From assembly GCF_011397635.1 (NCBI RefSeq), contig NC_064761.1:42310143-42374142 (forward strand): a stretch of DNA of 64,000 bases, in the 5' to 3' direction. This DNA comes from Epinephelus fuscoguttatus (lineage: Eukaryota > Chordata > Actinopteri > Perciformes > Serranidae). A program made the position numbers and the translations under genes. Positions 37,401-51,400 of this stretch are shown here, in pieces. The notes beneath the pieces are model-generated. The model saw nothing but the letters and a program-made list of their open reading frames with translations, made no database searches and was not told the origin of the DNA. The first letter of the stretch is position 1. Each line of letters begins with the position of its first letter.

Positions 37401-40400
37401 GCTGTCGGGAGGAAGGGGATGAGCAGTACGCACACATACTCAACAATCACACAGAGACAACCATCTGTGCAAGTCCGTATCCTGTCACTCACAGAGCCTC
37501 TCCATCTGTATTCTGCTTATTAACATCTGAGGTGATTGAATGACGAGATTAAAGATGACAAGAACATCCAGCTAAGGCTTAATTTGTAAGAGGATCTTAT
37601 GAGGGCCGTGCTGTATACCTTATCAGAGTTATGAACAAATGACAATGGTGTATGATAAGGTGTTAATACAAACAGTGAAGGTTTCTTAGAGTTTTCAGGC
37701 AACAGTTTTGACTAATTACTGAACATACATGTGCTCTCTGGCTACGCTGCAGTAAAGATAAAAGTTAATATCTCTGCTGCCTTTTCCACGACAGATTTAT
37801 CTCTGTGTGAATGCTGAACATAGGTGCAAAGTCTAATATCTAGGATGAAGGCCTTGCATCTAAATTCTGAGGGACAGCTGGCTCTGACACCAGGACATGA
37901 CATTTACCGTTGTTGTTTTTGCTCCCTGCTGATGAGCTGTGCGCATGTTCCTATATGGGTTAGTACCTTGTAATATGCGCTTTCCCATAAAGGGCTGGGA
38001 AGCGTCACAAGGCTAGTGAGGGAAACCTAAGAGCTGAGCAGTGTACAGATACTATAGCGTAAATATGAACCACAGGCTAACATAGGCTGCTGGCTAAACT
38101 TAGATCCATAGCTTTAAACTATGTTGTGCTGCGTTTCAAATGTCTCCTGTGTCCCCCTCCACCCTCAACCCCTGAACACCCAAGGATGTACAGGGAGATG
38201 TGTCCGACATATTATTACTGAGGAGGACACAAACATAATTACGCAACACACTGATGTAAAAATCAAACGTCAGCAAATTATGAGGACATCATTTAATCCC
38301 TGTGCAACAGAGAGGATGAATAATGTCTACAGTTTGGATTTTAATCTCAAAATGAATTAAAATAAAATTGGTTTTAAAAACACCTCAAAGTGAAAAATCT
38401 ATGAAAATATATCCCTTTTGTTTTGTAACTCAGTAACAGACTACAATGAGAGATAAAGCCCTCTAATTACACGTTCAGCAAAGTCAAAGCTACTCCAGGG
38501 TTTTCCACACATTCATTTATTTGTAGCAGGCTGCCACGATCAAAACATCTGCTGCCATGTTTTGATTTTCTTTTTTGCAGCTGGACCATTCATTAGGAGC
38601 ACCGTTGGAATATATATAAACCGTTCTGTTCTTACTTGCTCCACAGATAGAGCAGCACAATGACAGGCACAGTGAGGGTGAAACTTAATCTTCAGTGTGC
38701 TGAGTCTAAAGTTTGCTTTCACTCACAGACAGCTGCTCCTCTCATCCTCTGATCTGATCGAATCAGCTGATCACTTATCCACCTCGAAACTCAAGACTCT
38801 ACGAATTGCAACTCAGGGGAAAAGAAAGTGTTCCGTCTGTGCTGCATTCACGGACCCGCAAAAAACTCCAAATTTAGAAAGGCAGCCCCCACCACCAGTA
38901 ATTAATTGATTAATCAATCGACCTAAAATTAACTGGCAACTATTTTGATCATCAAATAATCATTTCAGTGATTATTTTTAGGCAAAAAGCAAAACATTGG
39001 CTGGTTTTAGGCTTCTTAAATGTGAAAAAGCTTCAGACATTAGGACTGTTGGTTGGTTATAATATAACATGAGGATGCCATCTGAGGCTCGGAGAAATTA
39101 CTATTTATTGATAATGACTAATCTTTAGTTGCACGCTGAGACAGCAGATAAAATCCAGTAAAAATTGTGACAAAAACTGCAAAAAACACGTCCAATGCCA
39201 TCCAATCCCTCTTGCACAATACAGTATCTCACAGCAGTTCAGCCCTGTGTGCTTTGTAAAACCTTTGATATTCAGAAATTATTCATAGCTTGGCCTTCCT
39301 GTATATACATACATATCCATCCAGAGACAAGCAGACAGTAGAGAGATAGAGAATAATTTGGGAAATAGTTTGAAAGGTGTGGTACAGGGACACAAAATCA
39401 GAGTATGAGGATGTACGAGTAGGATCTCAACACACACTAAGTCTGTCCACTCAGAATTTATAAATCTGTTTAAAGTGTGGCTATACAGCAGTGCGTGTCA
39501 GAATCCCTGGCCCACACATCACTGTTCATACACAAAAAACTTCTATTGTATCCCAACTGAGTAACTTCCCACATGCTAGATTTCATCCATCTTCAGTCAG
39601 AACTTTGCAGCTATAAGGTGCCTATGGGAAAGCGTGTAAGGTAATGCGGATCTCTGCTGAATGTTTGCATGATCTGTTTACTTGTAGCCTTGAGAGTATA
39701 ACAACTGCCGTCTTTGCACAGGATGCCTCAAAGCCTCGGAAATGCTTTACAAATTTTCCAAACATCTCACAAGGCTAGTATGGTCTGAATAGTTTGCTAA
39801 GTAGATATACGCTTATTTATATCAAGGCCTCTTTCCTCCTGCATATTCTCTGAAACAAACGTTGGCTGTTTCACAGTCTAGTTCAGATAAGAACCTGCAA
39901 GGCTGTACTTCAACAGTTACTTAACTGTGCATTAAATGTCATTCTGACACAGCTGTACAATGTCTTAAATCTGTATTTGCAGTTGCTGATATTAATATCT
40001 AATAGTTAAAACTGGCTTAATAGAATCATTTTGCTGTCGAGCCATTTGTTACCAAATTTTGTTTATCGTTTTTTAAAAGGCCTTCCATCACCCAGATAAG
40101 ACAACGCTTGTGTAAATACACATGGGTGGCAAAACAGATCAAACACCACAGTGTAGGTTTGAGTGAACACATCACCGAATAAACAATCCTGTATAAACGC
40201 GTGATGAGAAATGCAAATATCACTGACTTCCGCCATGTGACTCAATGAACCAGTGTTAAACTGAAACCTGCCTAGTCACCAAGTGTTATCCAAATATTAA
40301 ACATTCAAATACAGAGATTAAAACATGTGGAGCAATTCAGGACCACAGATGCTCTCTCTTTACTGAGCTACATGCAAATCAGAGCCCGAACTGAGAAACA

Positions 40401-42356
40401 AGTGGGCATGACGCCCTCCCGCCCTCGCTCAGCGCCATCTCCACGAGTGAAAAGAAAGACCTGAGTGTTGACATTCCTTCTACGGATGAATGTAAAAGGA
40501 GAGCAGATGAAAAGAGACGGGGGAAAAAAGGTAAAGAAGGGGCCGATCTGATTTGGGGGCGTACCGTGACCTACTTTTTAATTCAAATAGTTATGCAACA
40601 GTGGGAGGAGGAATGCATGACCCACAAATGGAGAGAAATGCAGAGACCGCTGAAGAAGCAAATGTTCAAGTGTGCTATACATTACATACTAGCAGTGGGC
40701 TAATGCCAAGCTAATGGAGGAAGAGCTTGAGGCAAGACTAATGAGTCAGCAGCCTGCAAATACACTCTTCCTCATTCTCTCTCTACCCCCGTTTCCTGTC
40801 CCACTTCAGAAGCACCTGGGGATTTAAATAAGTCTGTTGGATTCTTCTCTGGCTTCAAACGCCTCAATCATTTTTTAATATTCACAGAAGTGCTGAAGAG
40901 GACATTATTAGCTTGTGTGCCACCTATTATAGAAACATGAATACACAGAACGGCACTGCTAGAGCTCTGATGGAGTTGGTGATAACTTCTGAAAACAGCT
41001 TCATACGTCTGGTGCCATCGTAGCACCACAGCTTTGCACAGACGGACACAGACACTGTGGCGAGTAGCTACATGTCCTCCTGATACGCTGGCTCTGCCGG
41101 TTCTGACCGGCCAAATCCCCTGATATTTCCTGTTGGCTTTAGGACTTTTCAGAGCCAGGAGACATAGCATTAAATCAACTATACTGTACCAACTGGTCAG
41201 GTTGACACAGCACAGACAAAACTGCAGAGACAACAGGCTGAGGACAGATTCATCTGCCAGCAGCAAGTCAAATATTATCACCAGCTGCATGGCATGCAAA
41301 CTGCGCTCCGATCTCTTCTCAGGCAGGATGTCTGCCTGGTGACTAAACATTTTCAGAGGTGTCAAGCATGACAACACTTGTGTGGGTGTTGCTCCGTGCT
41401 GCCTTTGGTCCTGCTCTTTCTCTTCATCATCGTTTATTCTTCCAATTGACTATTTATTGTTTGACTAGTTTAGATTGAGCGAGCTTTGTCACCCTGCCCT
41501 CTCTGATAGCCCGGTCACACCTAGTGGTATAACATGTGTTTCAGTGTTTCCAACACAAGTGGACAGCTGAGACACAAAGCGGTTTACACCTGTGTTAATA
41601 ATGCATCTCCAGCTGACCACTTGTGTTTGGATTTTGTTACTGCCTATGTAAGGTCAAAAGGGCTAGTGCATGGTTATTACCGCCACACTCTCGCTAGCTG
41701 CTCGCTATCATGCTTGCTAGGCATGTTAGCAGTTGTGTTGGTACAGCTTGAGATAATACTCTCAGCAGAACCCAACATGTCTCCTTCCATAGGACAAATA
41801 ACGGTTACACAACATTACGTCCAACTCGTCTTATCACTGTGTCACCAAAACCACCACCACATCCTGCGCTGATGACACAGTCCTTGTTAGGGATGTATCA
41901 GAACGCATTAGTGTTTGCGCTCCACGATATGTGGTCAAATGCATCCCAGAGTGAGGTTTGAGTGATCGGATCATAACGTTTCTTGGTGTCCACTTGTGAT
42001 CAGATCACACAAAAGATGCTGTTAAAACACGGTAAACAGAATCGTACACACTAATCACAGCATGACACAGCAACCAACAGCATATAACCAGAGCCAGGGT
42101 AGATTAGCTGTTGCCTGTCCCTCTCCTGGCCTAAATCTCTGACCAGCTTCTCTCTCACACACACTGACAGCACGTGATGGACTTACCCACCTTAATTGTC
42201 TTAAATGAAAAACTTAAACTGTGTCACAGTATCAAGTGCTGTGCAAGACAGAGAGAGGAGACAGATGAGCAAAAGTGTGAGAAGAGGGCGAAGACAAATT
42301 CGTTGACAAAATACTAAAGTCACTGGGTTTATGTTATCATGGTTAATTATAAATTT

Positions 42357-42400
<44 letters not shown>

Positions 42401-45400
42401 AGCAGAGGTGGGACCAAGTCATCGTTTTGCAAGTCTTAAGTCTTTGCACCCAAGTCCCAAGACACATTCTAAATCTTACACTTTAAGTTTCACGTCCTAA
42501 ACAAGTCATAACTCTTCATCAAATGTAATGCCATTTTAACAACAGAGTAATACTATACTAATTTACAAAAATCATCAGTGCTTTTTAAAATTTAGATCTA
42601 TTTGTTAAAACAAGTTTGTTGTTGTCTCTGTAGACCCACATGTTTTGCATACTGCAGTTCATTTCTTCCTGAGTGTCACATGGTTTTTGTTATCTAATTA
42701 TCTTTATCAGGGTTTTCCAACTACTGCTCAGTAACCCAACATTATTTCCTCATGGTCCTTATGGGCGCTGTTGGATCAGTTCAAACAAAGTGGATCTGGG
42801 GAATTAAGTGCTGACTTGCTAGGAATGTATAGTGTTAACTTAAATCAGCTGTGTCTTTTCCTGACCTAGAAAAGCTTATTCATGCTTTTGTATTCTCGCG
42901 TCTCGACTGCTGTAACACACTGTTTACATGCCTCAGTAAATCTCCAGTAGCTCCGCTTCAACTAGTGCAGAACGCTGCAGCTCGTATTTAAACTGGGACA
43001 AACTGTAGGTCACATATCACCCTGATCATCGCCTTCTTTCATTGGTTGCCACTTAACTAGAGAACTGATTTTAAGATTATTTTAATAACTAAAGCTCAAC
43101 ATGGTTTAACCCCGTTATATGGCTGAGCTAACCTGTGCTCCAAGTCGTGAACTGAGATCCTCAAGCCTACCCTCTCTATTCGTCCCTACACTGAGGCTGA
43201 TAACTAAAGGTGACTGGGTTTTTGCCATCAAGGCCCAGAGGCTCCGGAATTCTCTACCTGAGGAGATCAGGCCGGATAGCATATTACCCATTTTTAAATA
43301 ATTGCTTAAAACATATTTTTATAGGCAAACTTTCCCTTTTAACGCCTGATTTGTAGTGTTTGATTTGAAACTTTTGTGTTCTATTTCCTTTTGTTCTATT
43401 TTTGCCTCTGTACACATTATTTTTCTCAGCTCTTAACAATGTTTTAAATATAGTATTGTTATTGTTATTGTTGTCTTATTTTCATGTTGTAACGTTAGTT
43501 GTATGAAGTCGCAAGTCACTGATGTTAAGGCCCAGGATGGAGTGAGTTAGTTCAAGTTTCCCTTTAAACTGGTCGGTCAACTCACCAAAGTCTAATCACA
43601 TGCTTGGTGAGAGCAAAAACACACACCAAATAAAACTGCTGAATAAACCCAGCTGTTTGGTCTCAGAGCAACATCTCAGAGAATAAATCCTTTCAGCAGG
43701 CAGAGAGTTCATATTCACATAACACACTGTTGACTTCTACAGCCGACAGAAAAAAACAGTCAGAGGGAGATACAGAGAAAAAGAGCTGAAGAGAGAGAAT
43801 CCAGGAACCACGTGGACAGAGGTGGATTGTGGGGCAGGGAGGTGTGCCAGGGCTCGCCAGTAAAAGTAGGCCAGCGCATCTGCCGGGCAGACAAAAACAT
43901 GTCGTCACCATTTAGAGAGAAAGTGGGGGCAGAGCCTAAAAGCTCGGCCTTAGAGGACTGAGCGTGTTTGTGTGTGTAGGTTTGCCTGTCCGTCCTGATT
44001 TTCCTCCACATCGAAGCATGGAATAATGTAGAGCAGCAGTTTGTTTTAAAGCCTGCTGATCCTCCATAATCCTCTCCACTGGTGCATCTCTGTGGCAGCC
44101 AGGGCATAGTGGCTGGACTGGTGAACAGCTCTCTTAACTCACACACACAAACACACACATTTCTGAACCAGACCCTACCACCTTGCCTATGGTACATCTG
44201 TTAACTGAAGACACATTGATTTCAGCTCAACCCAAAGAGAATAGGATATTTTTCATTATCAGGGAAGTAAGTCGGCCTACATTAAGAGCAGTTTTTCCTT
44301 GATTTGCCCTCTTTTCCCTCTGGTGTACACTGTCTTGAATTCTTCCACACATGCAGTACACTCCTCTTCCAGTGTGACTTGCAAAGCCAGCCCAGGGCAT
44401 GACAAGATTTACTTTGGAAAAGTGAACTCTCGCCAACTTCTGCCTGAAATTAAAATGGCTCTATTCTACACTCGAGGACTGTGAAATTCAAAACACAGAT
44501 TCAGAAATGAACCATCAATGCTAGATCTTCTGACGGCTGCAAATTCTTCATATTATTTGAACATCTGACCACTTTCTCCTACAAACAGTGGGGTCAAGAG
44601 AAAGATTTGAGGGAATGGATGATCACTTTTTCTACTTTACTGCAGCAAACACATTAGCCCTGTAGATGAGCACTGCTGCTCTATTTGTTCATCTTCTTCT
44701 GCATGGACAGACCAAAGGCACTAAGTGGTAAATGGGGCTGGAATGGGGGGTGTGTGCTGACATGTTGTGTTGTTCATGGATGATGTGTTTCTTTTTGTAG
44801 GCCAACCCAGAAATCACCATACCCCTGGTTCCCTCAACGAAAAGCCAATGGCAGTTTTCAAATGTTTTTGGATTATTGCAGAAAATAAACTCTGTGTAAA
44901 TTTATTGTAGATTGTAGATTTATTCAGCAAGAATAATCTTCACAGGTAAACACCATTTTTATGATTTTTGAAGCATAAATGCACTTACTAGAAGTAAAAC
45001 AACATACACCACGGTCGCATGACTTCAACGTCACCACCACCACGAGGCTGTAAAGCTGTGCTCGGCATTGATGGCGTTCTGTTGTCTCATTTGGCAACTT
45101 GTTAGCAACTAGGGACGCGCAGATTTATCAGCTTAACATCGGAATCAGCCGACATCCACCCTGTTTACAGTCATCAGCCCATCGCAGGCTAAAAAGCAGG
45201 GCTCAAAACTAACAACCAGAAAGTTACAAGAGGTATACAATGTCTGTTTGGCGAATGGGCTCTACGATGTCACGGTTGTGTGACGAGATGGCTAGTAGCA
45301 CCCGTGTCACATCTTTCAGATTTAATCTTTTAAAATGTAGTTTTGGGGAGAAACTTGAAAAAACAGGGTTATTTGAAGGAGAAATTTGTTTATGTTTTTA

Positions 45401-48400
45401 CAGCAAAATAAAATAGATATTAGAGGGAATTATGATATTATTATATATATAGTAAAAAAGGGAGTGTAATGAAGGGCTTAAGTACTTTAAATACAGTTCA
45501 GTAACTTTTTAATAGTGTAGATTTCTTTGTTTTCCCATCCTAATAAGCAACTGCCTTTTCTCAGACATGTAAATGCTTTAAAATTCATAAGTGGGGTTTT
45601 TACCTGCATAATTTATGTTGTAGAAGGTCGAATGTCATGCAAACTCATTTCCAGATTTTAGGACTCATTCCTGCACCTATACCTGTCTCTACAGAGGCAT
45701 ACGCCATATACGTCATCCTGTCTAAAGAATTATGACCCCAAGCCCATTCCTGGCACCAGGATCTGGGTCTGTACATATCAAGCATCTCAGAGCAGAAAAG
45801 AATTAGTCCTAACTGGCACAAAACTCTCAGAGTGAAGCTTTTCTGGTTCAACTTTTAGCCTTAGGGGTGAAAGCAACTTACTTTCTGAATCTCTCTCTGC
45901 TCTAAGATTTAGGAGAGCTGTAGAGCTTTCCTAACCTGTTACAAGTTCCCAACAGGTAGAAAGTCATAGGATAAACATGAATGTGCAGAACCAAGAAGGT
46001 GGAGAAATACGAACAATCTTTGAAACAAAGCAGAAATGCAATTTGTCGTAAGACTTGACTGGATAAAACTTTCAGTATAAAAAAAGAAGAAAATCTATGA
46101 TCAAAGAAATAGCTCCTAAAATCAAAGTTGCAGGTTTGGTCATAATTAGCTAGATATGAAGATATTTTTTTTACATATGCTCGACTCATTTCCAGATTTG
46201 GTTGTGTCTCTTCTCGGACAGAAACCAGTGGATCCAGATCTGCTGTGATCAAACAAGTTTTTACAAGCGAATATTAACATCAAGATTCTTTGGTGTGTAT
46301 TTTTCAAACTTTAATACATACATGAGCTCAAAACTGAACATCAACACACACAGATATTGACAGGAAACATTATACTGTTCTTAAATCAAATGCAAAGTGC
46401 TACTCGTATGATTTTACTTATTGTTTTTACTTCAAGGAGGGAGCCTGTCTAAAATAAGTGAAGGCAACAAGCTTAAAATATAAATTCACCCCCTGCATAA
46501 AAGGGATATGTAAGAAAATGAGTTGATAATGTATTTGCCTGGATTTATAAAGCTCTGTTTAACCCATGGGACAAAACAGATGTCACACTCTCTGTTCAAA
46601 CAGAACCTGATTGGTCGCTTTCTTATTATTCTCGCTAAAATGCCATGCTAATAAACGCACTGGCACATGCCCAGTGGTTCCTGGCAGAACAACAATACTT
46701 CATCCTGTTTCTATTTAAAGCCAGATAATCACAGTTTGATAAAACACTTCAGTTCATCTAATATAGTGAAAGGCCACATACTCGTATTAATCCACACTAG
46801 TTGAAGCTATTTGTAAAGCTTGTTTGCCTTTCTGCTACATAAGGATCCTTCTCTGACTACACCGCCTCTGTGACGCAAGTAAATACTTCAAAATTTACAC
46901 AGGAGCCTCTGTCTAGGATGTAGCGTGAATGAACAGACACACCTCTATTTGGAGGTAAACCTGAAGCACAAAGTAGGCCAAGTTACATGTTGGCAGAGAG
47001 ACTGCTGCTCATTTACCTGAAATGCCTTCAGCCTGCTGACATTTAGGACATTTTCATCCAGAATTAAAGCTGAACAGCTCGAGATCTGTGTGCTGTCTAC
47101 ATTAAATCATTAATGCAACAATTCAGAAAAAAACTAATTCAAACCTCAATAACACAAAAATAGCACCAAGTCAGATACAAACAGCATTTTTGATACTAAG
47201 AAAATGCAAAATCTCTCTGCACAGTGATACCATTGCAGGTGTAGTTTGGTAGAGAGAAAATAGTTTCCATATGAAACTGCTCACAAGGTCTGTGGATTAT
47301 CTTGAGTAACCGGGTCATGACCTCTGGTAAGAGACACTGCAGTTGTTTTTTTTTTTTTTTTTTTTTTTAGTCCTTTGAGAACCACAAACTGAGTGCCATC
47401 TAGTTAGGAACCGAACTTGGTACTTTTACGGGTACCGACTGAATGACATCAATACTACCAAATACTGATTCATGTTTAAGTATTCAGTGCCAAATTTCAG
47501 TACTTGAGAACACGTCTGAGTGGGAACGCCAGGTATTGGACAAGAGGAGGAAGTGCCATGAAGCGCCCCAAAGCCTGAGAGTCAGCCATGGAGCTCCGAC
47601 GCCAGCAATGGAGCTCTGCGGAGCTGCCGGGTTCAACTTCAGACAGAGGTGGAAGCCGCCTAAACCTGGGAAGTTCTTCACTGGCTTCCAAGCGAGCCAC
47701 AACTATTGCTGCAGCACCAATCTGAGTGTCAGTCTCCCATGATAGTTTCAGTTTCTGGTCTATTTTCATTTCTATATTATTTTAGTATCACTGCTAGATG
47801 TGCAGACACACATACACACAAGGAGACAGACTGACAGAGACAGAGTATTAGCTCCACGTGTGATTAGAAAAGAGCAGAATTGTGCTTCGGTCTACAACGT
47901 GACCCCTGCAGCTTGCTCAAAAATGCCATTTATATTTTACTACAAAAGTAAAGCACCAAAAAAGGTACTGTTGGGTGTCTGTACTAAATTACAGGTACTG
48001 GTGTCTGTATCGATAAAATGTGAACAGTACCCAACCCAACATCTAGTTCTAATATACTGAAGAAAAGGCAGAGACCCCAACGGCCGACATCTCCAACATT
48101 AGGCAACTCACAAAACAATCTAGACTGATAAAAAGCACAACAGACAGGTGGAAAAATATATTTTTTTTAATTTTGGGGTGATATTTCCCTTTAAATTACT
48201 GGTTATACAATTAAGCAGTTATCGTCTGGGTTGATTGGTGAAAACATAACAATATTGGCATTTACATTGTTTTTTATTGTATCTATACCAATGTGTTAAA
48301 TGCCTTTGTAATAATGTATTTATCAGCAAATTAAACATGAATCTCTCTGTTACGAAGCTAAACAAAAGACCTACAGTCACAGCATGGTGGCAACAGTGAA

Positions 48401-51400
48401 GCTGTGACACTGTGAAGCATCGCAGCAGTCAGACAGGGATCAAAGAGGCTTGGGAATGCGACATCAGGAACATCGGCCCTGGACAATAGGTCTGACGGAC
48501 GCAGTCATGTGATATAATGTCATTTGATAGGAAAAGCTACTTTGCCAGGGTGGGTTAGCATGGGTGGGTGTGGAGAGAACAATGAATGCGTGAATGCTAG
48601 TCAGTATGAATGCATCGTCAGGCACAGCAGGGGAACAAAAACTCATCAAAGATTCACCTCAGAACACAGTGTACCCATGTGCTGCGGCATAGTGAACGCT
48701 TACATTTACCACCATGCATACTACAGTGTAAACAGTCCGAGCAGGGAATCGTCATGTTTTTTCAAACCCTGGAAACTGACAGGACGACTTTGATATTCTG
48801 GCTTATACGTTACATGCATACATAGTATCTTGATATTTAGCAATTTTTTTCTGGATCAATGAGCTGCAAATTATTTGATTCTGACACCCATTTTTCAAAT
48901 CTATTTATTTCAGCCTGTGAAATAAGATAATGGGATCTTACATTTAGCAGGCGACTTGAAGAAAGTGGATTTGATGGTGTTGGTATGTCTTGAGATCCAA
49001 GCTTAAGCAAAACATGCCATTATCAGCTTTAGTACACAATGTTCTGTAGCACTATACATCAACAATGGACAGGGAGTCCCTCTCTGTACATTGCACTCAC
49101 CCAGACTAATGAAAAGGCAGACACGCACTCAGTCAAGCACTTGCTGCATACAAGACCAAACCTTTAACAAAGAAAAAGAAAGAAATAGACCACCACATGC
49201 AGCACAAGCATAACAGCCAGGCTGGTCGGTAGCTGCTTAAGGTAAACAGTGAGGAGCAGTGAGCCAGAGAGGGGGAGGGGAGGAGAAGAAACCAGAGCAT
49301 TTTCAGAGGGGAAAAACTGTGCCCTTTGAGGAAGACAGAAAAAAGCAATGCTGATTTCAGTGGAATGAACTATCAAAAACACACAGAGCATCAAACCATT
49401 AGTAAAGTCTTGGGATGCATTTAAACAACATGAGATGGAAAATTCTCATGCTTTAAAGCCCTTTAGATTAATACCATACAATTAAAAACCTGCTGAACGA
49501 CGTGCCCTGTTAATTGCTCAGTAAATACATTCAGTGGGTATACGCAGTATCAAACAAAAAAAGAAGTGCAAACTGAATAATCATTTGACAAATATTCATG
49601 TCAATCAACTCTCTTGCCTTTGTCACACTCTCCTCTCACATACGCAAACACACGCAACAACACGACCAAGAGTTCTGATGCAAGTCTCCACCTTTAAAAC
49701 CCAACAATTTCCACCCTCAGATTGCTATTCACTGATACAGTAAACAGTAATATTTTCATTCTACCCACTGACAAAGCCTCGGGCTACTGGCCTGCAATCA
49801 ACTCTCACTGCAGGCCTACCTATTCCCAGAAAAATATTATGTGAGCAACAGGATCCTGCGAAGACTTTCCTGTTTCCAGAAAGAAAAAGAGAATCTTAAT
49901 CGAATCTTGTGGCAGAGTGGCACCGCCATGGGGCTCAATGCAGATGACTGCAAGCTTTTCAACATTATGTCACACAAACAAATCTACAAGAACATAATGC
50001 AAGTTTATGACGCAGAATCCACAACACAAAGATATGCTGATATGCAGTGAAAAGCAGTTTGCATTTGATTTACCTTGGCACACCCAACCTCAAGTAAGCC
50101 TAGAGAACTATTTTCTGAGTAAAGGATGTAAGATGACAGATGACACTCAATCCTTTTAACATCTGCTTTTTGTTTTCATTTAAGGCAAAAGACAAGACAC
50201 CTAACAGCGAACCATGAGTCTCTGCTTTATACTAACCTCCACTGTCTCCAGACTTTACTCAAAATACTGTTATCTCAAAGCGGATATCGCATTCTTACTC
50301 AGTTATCCAGTTGTTCTTTGGTCAAGTAAACAGACAAAGTGGATCAATAAAGTCTGGCTTCTACTCATTGTTTTCTGTTTCTCTACAAATCAATGATTCT
50401 GTTATCCACCTGACAAGTAGTCAAAGCTTCAGCCTAAGCTCACTGTATTGTACAAACTGCAGCCTGATTTGCTCATGATTAACACACACCACACAAATAA
50501 TACTTACTACAAGCATCCTACGTTCATTTCTTTATTGAAGGAAATTTTATTGCAATCTGGATTTGATAATGTGTTGATCACCCAGCCCTGCCGCCAACCA
50601 CTGCCTTTCACACCTTGGTGTACTCACATCACCTTACACTGGGTCTGCCTCAGGTGTTAGCTCACTCTGAGTACCTCACATTTCTCATGTTATAAAAAGC
50701 TGCCAGCGTAAAGCATTAACATACAGAGCGCCATGCAGCTGGGGGGACAGGAAGGCCGGCAGGCAAAAGAGCTCAGTGTGCTCGGCGGTCTCCATGGCCA
50801 GTGGGCAGGAACAATAGTGTGCTCTAGAGTGCCAGTCCAGCTCTGTCTCCTCACATAAAACCAGAGCGGCCAGCCTGCAGCGCTGAACTCTGCTACAACA
50901 ACAACAGAAAGATGGACTCAGTTACGGAGCCTCTAGTCTCAAAGCCAACAGTCGAGGACAGGGAAGGTTTTATCACTGTGTTTTTTAACTTTACTGTACG
51001 TTCAAACCAGGAGCTTCCAAAGAGGCAAAGTCTCTTGCAGACACCCAAGAAGCACTACTGTCAAAACTATCTGTGGCAGCTTTGGTTGCTCATCACGTGA
51101 GTCATTGAACATTCGATCGTGCTTGTCAATTTAAAGGAGCCACAAAGCGGGTTACTGGCTTGAAAGCAGTGTAGTTGCTGCTTGCTGTTGTCCAGTCAAA
51201 AAGCTCATAGCTGGCCAACAGAAAGTTATGTTCGGTCAATGAAAACAGAAAACGTATGTCATCCCATTCAAACCAAGCAAGGAAGACTTGCATGCTACGT
51301 CGCAACATTAGCCTGCATTTCTCTCCTCTATTACAAACATTACACACTTTAACACTCACCAGACCAACCAACTACCTGCGCGACACGGCCCCAAGCCTCA

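Noticed and set aside
40868..41377. 169-codon minus-strand open frame in SUCO intron 1
   Set aside because: The peptide shows no domain or similarity I recognise, has many Cys, Leu and Ser as in chance frames, and no splice or promoter support.
41505..42020. Repeat-like stretch with CCGGTCACACCTAGTGG and GATCAGATCACAC segments
   Set aside because: It looks transposon-derived but the ends could not be paired.
45111..45215. hAT-like terminus (TAGGGACGCGCAGATT) followed by a CATCGGAATCAGCCGA-type block
   Set aside because: Only one end is readable; no matching right end or target duplication was found, so no element was called.
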